Positions 56,171 through 64,000 of a DNA stretch of 64,000 bases are shown here, one piece after another (the stretch's first letter is position 1; each line of letters begins with the position of its first letter). The notes beneath the pieces were generated by a model. The model did not search any database. It was not told where the DNA came from and was given only the letters and a program-made list of their open reading frames with translations. This stretch comes from Rhodopirellula sp. (lineage in GTDB: Bacteria > Planctomycetota > Planctomycetia > Pirellulales > Pirellulaceae): positions 27,697 to 91,696 of the forward strand of contig NZGD01000282.1 of assembly GCA_002690925.1 (NCBI GenBank), read 5' to 3'. A program made the translations under genes and the position numbers.

Positions 56171-56814
56171 GCTTCGCCTCTAGGTTGTGAGTCCTCAAAT
56201 TTGGACATCAGTTGAGAAAGACGACTCATTGCCCTGAGGTAGCGTTTACTCGCTGCCGAGGGTTGCAGATTCAAAACACTGGCAGTTTCAATATTTGTTA
56301 GTTCTTCAAAGTGCCGCAGCGCAATTACCTCACGATCGGTCTCATCCATTTCATTCAACGATGATTCCAAAAAGGCGATCGTTTCAGCCCGTGCGACAAC
56401 TTCACTGGCTGCGGTGATTGATCCAGCCAACTGGACAGCCAGAGCCATGGAAGTCTGCGCGGATGCCTGGTAGGGCTGGAGACCCATCTCTTTTCGGGCA
56501 TCTCTTTTCTCTGCCATTAAATGCTGCCGATGGATATCCACTAGCTGCTGTTTCGCCAGTAGACGAAGCCAGAGAAATGCAGACATTTCTGTTTGGTGTG
56601 AAAAGTGTGGGAGCCGTTTTGCTGCGGCAATGTAGGTATCCTGCAAAATATCTGAATCTGAAACTCTCGCTGCAATTCGGTAGTCAATGCGAAATTGGAT
56701 AATGCGGCGAAGACGCTCCCGGTAGTCAGAAAAGAGGGTCGCAAGCGCATCCTTGTTTCCCTGCCTCATTCGTGCTGTGAGCCCGGTTTCGACGCCAATT
56801 GAGCTATCGGACAT
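56167..56814 (-). CDS. ECF-type RNA polymerase sigma factor
   Basis: About 215 residues (219 from GTG 56826). Region 2 shows a FSDYRERLRRIIQFRID core and DILQDTYI. Region 4 has LTNIETASVLNLQPSAASKR, a helix-turn-helix contacting the -35. It lacks a visible anti-sigma gene; the coupled kinase downstream suggests control by phosphorylation, as reported for ECF-kinase pairs in planctomycetes. ATG 56814 is preferred over GTG 56826. It is divergent from the EF-hand/PSCyt operon, which may be its target. Confidence 0.88.
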   Translation of the reverse strand: MSDSSIGVETGLTARMRQGNKDALATLFSDYRERLRRIIQFRIDYRIAARVSDSDILQDTYIAAAKRLPHFSHQTEMSAFLWLRLLAKQQLVDIHRQHLMAEKRDARKEMGLQPYQASAQTSMALAVQLAGSITAASEVVARAETIAFLESSLNEMDETDREVIALRHFEELTNIETASVLNLQPSAASKRYLRAMSRLSQLMSKFEDSQPRGEA

Positions 56815-57044
56815 AGAAGGTGCCACCCAAGATTAGAAGAAAAGACAGGTACATCTGCGACTGATTAATGCCGCGAAATCGTGTCAGGTTTCGCACTTAA
56901 ATTGGTGGAAATAACATCGCATATCATAGAAACTGATAATTGTGAGAAAGTTTAGGATTCTCTGTCCTCAAGGATGCAATCTTCCGTTTTCCTAACATTG
57001 GGCTGGTCAGTCAGGACGCGTTATCGGAACAAAAGAGTCATCTC

Positions 57045-57596
57045 ATGAAAATCTGCATCACGGCAGCAGCGTGTCTGATAACCGGACTTTGGGCACCAAG
57101 GGTTCACGCCGTGGAAAAGCTTCAACGAGGGGAACACCGCAGCCCACGCAGCAAAAACGGGGTGGCACCGGCAAGAGAACCCCGAGATATTGCATCGAAA
57201 ATGCTCTCAGAATTTGACACTGATGGGGATGGCATGCTGAATGTGCGTGAGCTGACTGTGATGTTTGATGGCATGAGGGAGTGGTTGCAAAAAGCCAAAG
57301 TAGGTCAGGGAAGAATTGGACAGAGCAGAGCAGGGAAGGGCAGACCGGAGGCGGTTCGGGGAGGTCCAGAATCCGGCAGTGCACGAAGTCAATCCAAGAA
57401 TGAGCGTGCGAGAGAGCCGAAATCAGCAGAATATTCTTCTGAAAAATTGAACAAGTTTGAGGGGCAACCTGCCGTGAAGTCTCCGAAAAAGCGGGCTCGA
57501 GGTCAAAGTGGTGTCTCAGAGCCAGGCGAACGTTATGGAGGGGTCCGCTCAGAACCGAACATAGCCCAATCAAGTCGTCCTATTCCGTTATTCTGA
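57045..57596 (+). CDS. Secreted EF-hand protein with basic low-complexity tail
   Basis: 183 residues with a signal peptide (ITAAACLITGLWAPRVHA). One EF-hand calcium loop, DTDGDGMLNVREL (Asp 58, 60, 62, Asn 66, Glu 69), is intact. The rest is low-complexity: Gly/Arg/Ser-rich (GQGRIGQSRAGKGRPE) and Lys/Arg/Ser/Pro-rich. No second EF-hand is visible. It is exported and may bind calcium or polyanions. The next gene begins 47 bp downstream; the product of that gene also has an Arg/Gly-rich insert. Confidence 0.82.
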   Translation: MKICITAAACLITGLWAPRVHAVEKLQRGEHRSPRSKNGVAPAREPRDIASKMLSEFDTDGDGMLNVRELTVMFDGMREWLQKAKVGQGRIGQSRAGKGRPEAVRGGPESGSARSQSKNERAREPKSAEYSSEKLNKFEGQPAVKSPKKRARGQSGVSEPGERYGGVRSEPNIAQSSRPIPLF

Positions 57597-57643
57597 GGTA
57601 CTTTTCGATCGAGCTTCCGTCTGTCTCAGGTCGATAATATTGG

Positions 57644-60457
57644 ATGCCAGCCATGATTTCCTTACGCCCAGTTCTGCTAATTCTTCTCGCGTTTCCTGTC
57701 GTACCGATTTACGGACAGCAACTGACGTCCGATGAGCTGAAGTTTTTCGAAGCCAAAATTCGGCCAGTGCTGATCAGGGAGTGTTACGGGTGTCACTCGA
57801 ATCAATCCGGTAACGTTCGCGGCGGTCTGCGGCTTGATACGAAGGAACTCATGTTGATCGGGGGTAGCAGTGGCCCCGCGATTGTGCCCGGTAATCTTGA
57901 AGAGAGTCTGCTTTTCAATGCGATGGTGCATCAAGATTTTGTCATGCCACCGAAGCGAAAACTTTCGGATAGTGTTATCAATGATTTTCGAGAGTGGATT
58001 GAGATGGGTGCTCCGGATCCACGTAAAAATCAGATTTCGCAGATTCAATCCAAAATCAGCAGCGAAGACATTGGTAACGCTCGTGACACATTTTGGGCTT
58101 ATCAAAATCCCCGACAGCAGCAACCTCCAACTGTCAGTGATGAGGAGTGGCCAGCAACATCCATTGATCGTTTCATCCTCGCTAACTTGGAGCAGGCTGG
58201 TATTGAGCCTGCACAGGATGCAGAGGCGTACCGGGTGTTGCGTCGACTTTGCTTTGATCTGATCGGTTTGCCGCCGACACTGCAGCAAGTTGAATACTTT
58301 GAGGCCAAATGGCAATCGAGCCCGGAGCAGGCGATCAATCATGTTGTTGATCAACTGTTGAGATACGAACAATTTGGTGAGCGTTGGGGACGACACTGGC
58401 TTGATGTTGCCCGGTTTGCGGAATCGACAGGCCGCGAGGTAAATCAGACTTATCCCCATGCGTGGCGCTATCGCGACTACGTCATTGATTCGTTTAACGC
58501 AGATAAACCATTCAACCAGTTTGTCAGGGAACAGATTGCAGGAGATTTGTTGCCTGCGAGGAGTGATGAGCAGTGGGCTTCAAATCTTGTGGCCACAACG
58601 TTCCTGGCAATGGGGCCCAAAAACTTGAATGAGCAAAATCGGGTTCAGTTTGCAGCAGATCAGATTGACGAACAGATTGATGCCACCACAAGAGTTTTTC
58701 TGGGGACTTCGGTGGCATGTGCACGTTGCCATGATCATAAATTCGATGCGATTCCGCAAACCGATTATTACGCACTGGCTGGTGTGTTTGCGAATTCGAG
58801 TACCTATTGGGGATCACCTCCATCTGAATTTGGAACTTTTAGCACTGCACAGGCGAGAAGAAATAGCAGTTTGCTGCTGTTGCCCATTGATGACCCCAAC
58901 CCTTACGACCCAACCTATACCGCCAAGGAATTGGAGGATCTTCGTTCGGAGATTACTTCCACCATGGAGGAGGCGTCTCAGTCACGCCGGGATCGTGCGT
59001 CGGGAAAAATTGAAGCTCGGGATGCGGTGCGTAATCGATTGCAAACAGCGAATCGTCTTGCAACCTTGTCCACCAAGCTCGCAGTGGTTGATGAAAATGG
59101 AGATCCACACAGTTATTGCATGGGGGTTCAGGAAAATAGTGAGCCGCGTGATGTGAAGCTTCTGGTTCGGGGTGAAATAGATCAACCTGCACAGACGGTT
59201 CCGCGGGGGTTTCCACAGGTACTGTGTTCTACGCCTGTTCGCATTGATAGTCGATCAAGTGGTCGCCTTGAGTTTGCGAACTGGCTTGGCAGTGAACAGA
59301 ATCCACTGACAGCGCGTGTGATGGTCAATCGCATTTGGCAACATATGATTGGGCAAGGCATTGTAACTTCGACTGAAAATTTCGGTGTGACGGGACAGCC
59401 GCCCAGTCATCCAGCTTTGCTTGACCATTTAGCGGTGGAATTCATGGAATCTGGTTGGTCCGTCAAAAGTTTGATACGTCAGATCGCAACCTCACGCGTC
59501 TATCGTATGAGTACTGCTTACGATGCTCATCACCATGAGTATGATCCTGAAAATGCCCTGCTGTGGCGTGCTAATTCTCGGCGACTGGATGCGGAGGCGA
59601 TACGCGATGCAATGTTGAGCATCAGTGGAGAGATTGATTTGAAGCGTCCTCGAGGTTCCGAGGTGGCGAAGGCGGGCTATGTACGAGTTCGAGATGGTTC
59701 GCTTGGAGATGCGAGAGCAAAAGCGAGAGAAGTGTTTGAGTTGGCAAAGAAAAATGTGATGGATGCTTTACAGCGGGAGAACCGATCTGTGGCGGGTGGC
59801 AATGGAAGCCGCTCGAATTCGCGTGGCAATATCCGGTCGAATGATTTCCGCAAAGGAATGGGGCGACCTGGTCTAGGATCGCGGGAGCAACCAATGAATT
59901 CAAATTTGCGAAATGGTGTTCAGCGAGGCCGTGGGAATCTGCCCATGGGGCAGCGTAATGGGCGGTTCATCATGGAAGGAGCGACAAGCAGGCAAAAGGC
60001 AATGTTTGAGTCTGCTTTTCGTGAAGCAACTGCCCAGATCGGTGGTGGCCTGGATATGGAAAATGCGAAGTACCGAAGTGTTTATTTGCCAATCGTTCGT
60101 GATCAGACGCCACGCTCAATGGATGTTTTTGACTTCGCTGATGCCAGCACAGTGACCGGAGTACGGGAGGCATCCAATACGGCGAATCAGGCGTTGTACA
60201 TGATGAATAATCCCTTTGTGATCCGGCAAAGTAATGGGTTTGCGAACCGAGTAAAACGGAGTGGTGGAAATGTGAACGATCAAATTGATTTCATGTTCGT
60301 GCTTGCTTATGGCCGGTCACCTACGTCGGGTGAACGACGGGCAACTGAGAGACTTGTGAGATCGTTCGGGGGGCAGGCACGTTCTTTGAGTGATTCCACT
60401 CTATCGATCTTGTGTCAGAGTTTATTTGCATCTGCCGAATTTCGTTACATCGACTGA
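57644..60457 (+). CDS. PSCyt1-DUF1549-DUF1553 cytochrome-type protein
   Basis: 937 residues with a signal peptide. The N-terminal PSCyt1 domain has CYGCH (about 47-51). DUF1549 (PSCyt2) is at about 155-365 with FIEWTGA-like GERWGRHWLDVARF, and a second CARCH (about 356). DUF1553 (PSD1) fills about 545-935 (RMVNRIWQHMIGQGIV-type segment, YRMSTAYD). An Arg/Gly/Asn-rich insert of about 60 residues (around 710-770, e.g. SRSNSRGNIRSND) interrupts the DUF1553 part. Planctomycete proteins of this kind are thought to be periplasmic haem proteins; their chemistry is not known. DUF1501 follows 58 bp downstream, the usual pairing. Confidence 0.92.
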   Translation: MPAMISLRPVLLILLAFPVVPIYGQQLTSDELKFFEAKIRPVLIRECYGCHSNQSGNVRGGLRLDTKELMLIGGSSGPAIVPGNLEESLLFNAMVHQDFVMPPKRKLSDSVINDFREWIEMGAPDPRKNQISQIQSKISSEDIGNARDTFWAYQNPRQQQPPTVSDEEWPATSIDRFILANLEQAGIEPAQDAEAYRVLRRLCFDLIGLPPTLQQVEYFEAKWQSSPEQAINHVVDQLLRYEQFGERWGRHWLDVARFAESTGREVNQTYPHAWRYRDYVIDSFNADKPFNQFVREQIAGDLLPARSDEQWASNLVATTFLAMGPKNLNEQNRVQFAADQIDEQIDATTRVFLGTSVACARCHDHKFDAIPQTDYYALAGVFANSSTYWGSPPSEFGTFSTAQARRNSSLLLLPIDDPNPYDPTYTAKELEDLRSEITSTMEEASQSRRDRASGKIEARDAVRNRLQTANRLATLSTKLAVVDENGDPHSYCMGVQENSEPRDVKLLVRGEIDQPAQTVPRGFPQVLCSTPVRIDSRSSGRLEFANWLGSEQNPLTARVMVNRIWQHMIGQGIVTSTENFGVTGQPPSHPALLDHLAVEFMESGWSVKSLIRQIATSRVYRMSTAYDAHHHEYDPENALLWRANSRRLDAEAIRDAMLSISGEIDLKRPRGSEVAKAGYVRVRDGSLGDARAKAREVFELAKKNVMDALQRENRSVAGGNGSRSNSRGNIRSNDFRKGMGRPGLGSREQPMNSNLRNGVQRGRGNLPMGQRNGRFIMEGATSRQKAMFESAFREATAQIGGGLDMENAKYRSVYLPIVRDQTPRSMDVFDFADASTVTGVREASNTANQALYMMNNPFVIRQSNGFANRVKRSGGNVNDQIDFMFVLAYGRSPTSGERRATERLVRSFGGQARSLSDSTLSILCQSLFASAEFRYID

Positions 60458-60515
60458 TGCGACTTTGAGGGCTCGCGTAGAAGCCCTTTTCTGGAAACGC
60501 CTTTGGATCATTCTG

Positions 60516-61892
60516 ATGCATTCTCGTCGAAATTTGCTGAAAACTGTTTCTGCCGGATTCGGCTATCTTGCTTTCGCTGGCTTGGCAAACCGTGCAAATG
60601 CGGAGGGAGAAAGCGACCTTAATCTGCTCTCACCGAAATCACCGCACTTTGCTCCGAGAGCCAAGCGGGTGATCTTCCTGTGCATGCAGGGGGGACCCTC
60701 CCATGTTGATACCTTCGATTACAAACCCCAGTTGGCCAAGGATCATGGGAAACGCGGTAAATATGGTGGTTCGTTGCTCAAATCCCCTTGGCAATTCCGG
60801 CAACGGGGTGGTAGTGGATTGTGGATTTCTGATGTTTTTCCTGAGGTCGCAAAACAGGCTGATGACCTCTGCCTGATCCGCTCCATGCAATGTGATCAGC
60901 CAGTGCACCCGGGCGCCATGACGCAGATGCATACAGGAACGGCGCAGTTCATTCGCCCCTCATTGGGCGCTTGGACGCTCTATGGGCTCGGAACAGAGAA
61001 CGACAGTTTGCCTGGATTTGTATCATTAAGTCCGCCATCAGGAACGTCGCGGAATTATGGCAGTTCCTTCTTGCCCGCCATTTATGGCGGTACTAAGGTC
61101 GGCCGCAGCGGACGCAGTCTCCCGCGTTTCTCGAGAGAGGGGGGAGGGGAATCTATTCCTGATATCAAAAATCCGAAGCTCTCCGATAGTCAGCAACGAA
61201 GGCAATTAGATTACATACAGTCATTGAATCGGGGAAAGTTGCAACGTGAGCAATATCATCCTGGTGTTGAGGGTGTGATCGAATCGTACGAACTTGCATT
61301 TCGAATGCAGGATGCAATGCCGCAGTTAATGGACACCTCGGGGGAGAGCGAAAAGACGCTCGACATGTATGGAGTCAATCAAACTGCAACGTCCAATTTT
61401 GGCAAGCAATGCCTGTTGGCACGACGCTTTGTGGAGGCGGGGGTGCGATTCGTTGAGATCACACACGGCAATTGGGATCAGCATGTGAATTTGACAACCG
61501 ATCACAAAGCTCGTGCCGAAGCCTGTGATCTGCCCATTGCCGGACTCTTACGAGACTTGAAACAGCGTGGCTTGTTGAAGGACACCTTGGTGATTTGGGG
61601 TGGGGAGTTCGGACGGACACCAGCAGCACAGGGAGGAGATGGTCGTAATCACAACAATAAAGGCTATACCACATGGATGGCTGGCGGAGGTGTAAAGGGC
61701 GGGTACAGCTATGGATCAACGGATGAGCATGGTTATGAAGCCGTCGAGAACAAGTGTCACATCCACGACTGGCACGCAACCATTCTGCATTTAATGGGAC
61801 TTGATCATGAGCAATTGACGTATCGGTATGCGGGTCGTGATTTTCGTCTGACTGATGTTCATGGCAGCATCGCAACCGATATTCTCGCTTGA
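60516..61892 (+). CDS. DUF1501 family secreted protein
   Basis: 458 residues with a twin-arginine signal (HSRRNLLKTVSAGFGYLAFAG). The body has the DUF1501 features: FLCMQGGPSHVDTFDYKP near the N-terminus, PVHPGAMTQMHTG, GVRFVEITHGNWDQH and VIWGGEFGRTP. The fold resembles sulfatase/alkaline phosphatase proteins, but the catalytic Ser/Cys formylglycine motif is not present. It always seems to pair with DUF1549/DUF1553 proteins, as here (58 bp gap). ATG 60516 is chosen; the frame is open to 60390, which overlaps the preceding gene. Last gene of the EF-hand operon. Confidence 0.93.
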   Translation: MHSRRNLLKTVSAGFGYLAFAGLANRANAEGESDLNLLSPKSPHFAPRAKRVIFLCMQGGPSHVDTFDYKPQLAKDHGKRGKYGGSLLKSPWQFRQRGGSGLWISDVFPEVAKQADDLCLIRSMQCDQPVHPGAMTQMHTGTAQFIRPSLGAWTLYGLGTENDSLPGFVSLSPPSGTSRNYGSSFLPAIYGGTKVGRSGRSLPRFSREGGGESIPDIKNPKLSDSQQRRQLDYIQSLNRGKLQREQYHPGVEGVIESYELAFRMQDAMPQLMDTSGESEKTLDMYGVNQTATSNFGKQCLLARRFVEAGVRFVEITHGNWDQHVNLTTDHKARAEACDLPIAGLLRDLKQRGLLKDTLVIWGGEFGRTPAAQGGDGRNHNNKGYTTWMAGGGVKGGYSYGSTDEHGYEAVENKCHIHDWHATILHLMGLDHEQLTYRYAGRDFRLTDVHGSIATDILA

Positions 61893-61939
61893 CGCCAAGT
61901 TCCGCAAACTCGACTAGTCCATGATTGTATCTTTAAACA

Positions 61940-62503
61940 TTAGCGTGCTTTGCTTTTGATCGTTTTGATCAATTCTTTGTACTCGCCACGGGTAGATTCA
62001 TTCACCTTCGGAATGATCAAGAAAAGAGGCTCTCGCGGCAGAAGTAGTTGACCTTTCTGCGTTCTGTAGGTCCTAAGTTTGTCAGCGGGCCACTGGTAAG
62101 TACCCGTGGGAGTATTGATGATGACAGCCCCGTTGTTCATCGTGATCGAGCATGCAGCTCCATCTTCCATCCCATATGCTTCCAGGTTTTGGCGAATTTC
62201 AATTTTGGCGTGGTGCACCAAAGCCAGATAGATAGCCGATGCTGCAGCCATGGTTCCGATGAGTGCGGTAAAGAAAGAGAGCGCACCGAAGTACATTGCG
62301 ACGAAGAAAATCACAGTACTTAGAGTGATGATCAACATAGAACCGAGCATTAAACGGCTCGAGTGCGAACGGATTAAATACTTGGATTCACTGTACCTGA
62401 GAATGCGGTGTGTCAGGCGGAATTGTATCTCGGGCACTACATCTAGATTTTTCTCAGATATCGCGACAGATGGCCGATAGGGATTGATGGAATCCAGTGT
62501 CAT
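61940..62503 (-). CDS. Hypothetical membrane protein (YcxB-like)
   Basis: 187 residues. The N-terminus has the NPYRPS motif, which I see often in small planctomycete membrane proteins. Two hydrophobic helices (SMLIITLSTVIFFVAMYFG, ALIGTMAAASAIYLAL, about 55-95) precede a soluble C-terminal domain of about 90 residues with TPTGTYQWPADKL and IIPKVNESTRG, weakly YcxB-like. Location is the inner membrane; the role is unknown. It converges on the DUF1501 gene and lies 176 bp downstream of moeA. Confidence 0.75.
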   Translation of the reverse strand: MTLDSINPYRPSVAISEKNLDVVPEIQFRLTHRILRYSESKYLIRSHSSRLMLGSMLIITLSTVIFFVAMYFGALSFFTALIGTMAAASAIYLALVHHAKIEIRQNLEAYGMEDGAACSITMNNGAVIINTPTGTYQWPADKLRTYRTQKGQLLLPREPLFLIIPKVNESTRGEYKELIKTIKSKAR

Positions 62504-62678
62504 GACTTCAGGGTGACAGCGAGAAATTGCCTCGCGAGCAAACGGTATTGAAAAATTTGCTTGTTGCTCATTTGGCTATCGTGGTTTAACAGCAGGTAAG
62601 CGTTGTTCCATTGGACATGTTACTGTAGTTCTGTGTCTCTGGTTAATTTAAGGAATGGCGGGTGCACAGTTTTTTGGC

Positions 62679-63914
62679 TCACCAGGAATAAAATGGCCAA
62701 GGTCCTTCACCAGTCTCTCGGGGAGGAACCTCGATAAAGCCATCACTATTGCCAAGAGAAACCAGGTCTCCGGAACCTTGTGTGATGACTGGTTCAGCTA
62801 CACCGTTGTCCAATAGTTTTACCAGACGTAGCCATGTCAACGGAATGGATTTTGTCCCCCCGTTTCGCAGCCTTACTACGGGTACTTTAGGTAGCCAGTT
62901 ACTTTTACCCGCCATGTAGGCAAGTAGCGGAATTCCCAGTCGTTGGCATCCAATGGTCGCGCTCACCGGATTACCTGGTAATCCCAACAACAGTTTTCCG
63001 CTTTCCGTTGCGGCACCAAGGACGGGTTTACCCGGCCGAATGGGTAAGCCGTGAAAAACAGTATCGCCACCTAGATCCTTGATGACTTCTGGTACATAGT
63101 CGTAGTCTCCCATGGAGACGCCACCTGTCATAAAGATGGCGTCGGACGTGTTCAGGCGATCGGCGAGAGTCTCGAGTAGTTGCTTTCGGTCGTCGATGCA
63201 GTGCTCGACTGAGGAAATAGAAATCCAATTTCGCGCTGCTAATAGTGTGGCGATTGCTGCGCGATTACTATTCCGGAGTTGCCATGGTTTGGGTGTTTTC
63301 TGTTGGAAATTTCCGACCTCATCGCCTGTGGTTAGAATGGTGACTCGAACAGGCCGGTACGTATTGACCATTGAGCATCCAAAGTTAGCCATGGTGGCTT
63401 TGTGCGCGCCATTGATTTCGATACCGGGTTGGAGAACCGTTGAGCCCTTCGAAGCATTTTCCCCAGCACGACGAATGTGTTGGCCTTTGGTTATTTGAGT
63501 TGGGTCTAAAGTAAGGCGAATCTTCGACCCTAATTCCTCAGTGTCTTCACGTTTGACAACCGCATCACAACCTTCGGGCACAATTGCACCCGTGAAAATC
63601 CTTAAAACGCCATCTGACGGCATCTCCGGAGCTGCGGAACCTGCTGCGGATTCACCCAAGATCGGTAAGGTTGTTGTCTGGCTTGCCTGCGTCATGCGAA
63701 TGGCGTAGCCATCCATCGCGGATACATCTGCCGCAGGGCTGTCTCGATCAGCGATCACGCTGCTTGCTAAGACTCGACCTTGGTGAGAACTATCAAGCGA
63801 CTCGGTTGCCATCAGGTGTAGCTTTTCTGAAAGCGCTAGTAGAGCGTCGTTGGGGAATTCAAATTTCATGGCTAGGGCGTTCGGTCTGGTCGGGAATGCG
63901 ACAGGATTAAACAT
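62679..63914 (-). CDS. moeA: Molybdopterin molybdenumtransferase
   Basis: 411 residues. Inserts molybdate into adenylated molybdopterin, the last step of molybdenum cofactor synthesis. Signatures: SAMDGYAIR and the AGSAAPEMP loop of the N-terminal domain, AVVKREDTE, the GxxGE-like TTGDEVG, TGGVSMGDYDYV in the MPT-binding domain, and LPGNPVSATIG. It is slightly longer at the N-terminus than usual; ATG 63869 is an alternative that removes 15 residues. No other molybdenum gene (moaA, mobA, modA) is nearby. It runs toward the left, with 86 bp to the window end. Confidence 0.93.
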   Translation of the reverse strand: MFNPVAFPTRPNALAMKFEFPNDALLALSEKLHLMATESLDSSHQGRVLASSVIADRDSPAADVSAMDGYAIRMTQASQTTTLPILGESAAGSAAPEMPSDGVLRIFTGAIVPEGCDAVVKREDTEELGSKIRLTLDPTQITKGQHIRRAGENASKGSTVLQPGIEINGAHKATMANFGCSMVNTYRPVRVTILTTGDEVGNFQQKTPKPWQLRNSNRAAIATLLAARNWISISSVEHCIDDRKQLLETLADRLNTSDAIFMTGGVSMGDYDYVPEVIKDLGGDTVFHGLPIRPGKPVLGAATESGKLLLGLPGNPVSATIGCQRLGIPLLAYMAGKSNWLPKVPVVRLRNGGTKSIPLTWLRLVKLLDNGVAEPVITQGSGDLVSLGNSDGFIEVPPRETGEGPWPFYSW

Positions 63915-64000
63915 TGGCGATGCGGAACTTAAGGAATACTGCCAATCGGTACAAGCGTTGCATTAAGCACAATGCGAATTTGTCCCCTGACTGGAATACT

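Noticed and set aside
1-64000. CRISPR arrays, insertion sequences, phage genes, rRNA or tRNA genes
   Set aside because: None of the expected repeats, transposase motifs or RNA signatures were seen on either strand by eye.

Overview
The window looks like a chromosome segment of a planctomycete, probably of the Pirellula/Rhodopirellula group. The sequence-level reasons are the families that cluster in that lineage: a PVC-type propeller/haem protein (17880-21251), a PSCyt1-DUF1549-DUF1553 protein next to a DUF1501 protein (57644-61892), DUF1080 and PhoD-type secreted phosphatases, twin-arginine Gfo/Idh/MocA oxidoreductases, an ECF sigma factor overlapping a Ser/Thr kinase, and many secreted proteins with unusual domain fusions. 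No rRNA, tRNA, CRISPR array, insertion sequence, prophage or convincing rho-independent terminator was seen. Gene density is moderate, with several 300-600 bp intergenic stretches.

Layout. 1-3040: end of a MacB-type ABC permease, a secreted endonuclease/exonuclease/phosphatase (EEP) protein and an EamA transporter, tightly spaced. 3491-8467: carB and a sigma-54-type response regulator. 8493-12154: dus and a secreted galactose mutarotase divergent from each other, a membrane protein, then a decayed second copy of the mutarotase 3' end. 12408-17490: membrane C39-like peptidase, oxidoreductase, and a two-gene unit with an EEP-alpha/beta-hydrolase fusion. 17880-24885: PVC haem protein, acyltransferase, PhoD-like phosphatase. 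24947-27894: ROK kinase and a NagB/PIG-L fusion, a probable amino-sugar catabolic unit. 28368-33863: metallo-hydrolase, epimerase, an active plus a degenerate trypsin-like protease, GNAT, hydrolase. 33897-39849: metG, a thioredoxin-protease fusion, a DUF1080-PhoD fusion. 40798-45285: four-gene module of coiled-coil protein, FHA-like protein, Ser/Thr kinase with many membrane segments, and membrane protein. 45287-53212: asnB, esterase, CsrA with a long tail, sulfotransferase, REC-ATPase protein, dehydrogenase, M41-like metalloprotease. 53351-61892: ECF sigma/kinase pair divergent from an EF-hand/PSCyt/DUF1501 operon. 61940-63914: membrane protein and moeA.

How the genes work together. Much of the content fits scavenging and processing of polymers and phosphate esters at the cell surface (EEP, PhoD, esterases, mutarotase, amino-sugar kinase/deaminase), combined with elaborate Ser/Thr kinase and ECF signalling. 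The candidates most worth a closer look are the four-gene kinase module, the ROK-NagB/PIG-L pair with an altered deaminase active site and an upstream LacI-type palindrome, the PDZ-interrupted protease-like protein with a replaced triad, and the extended CsrA.
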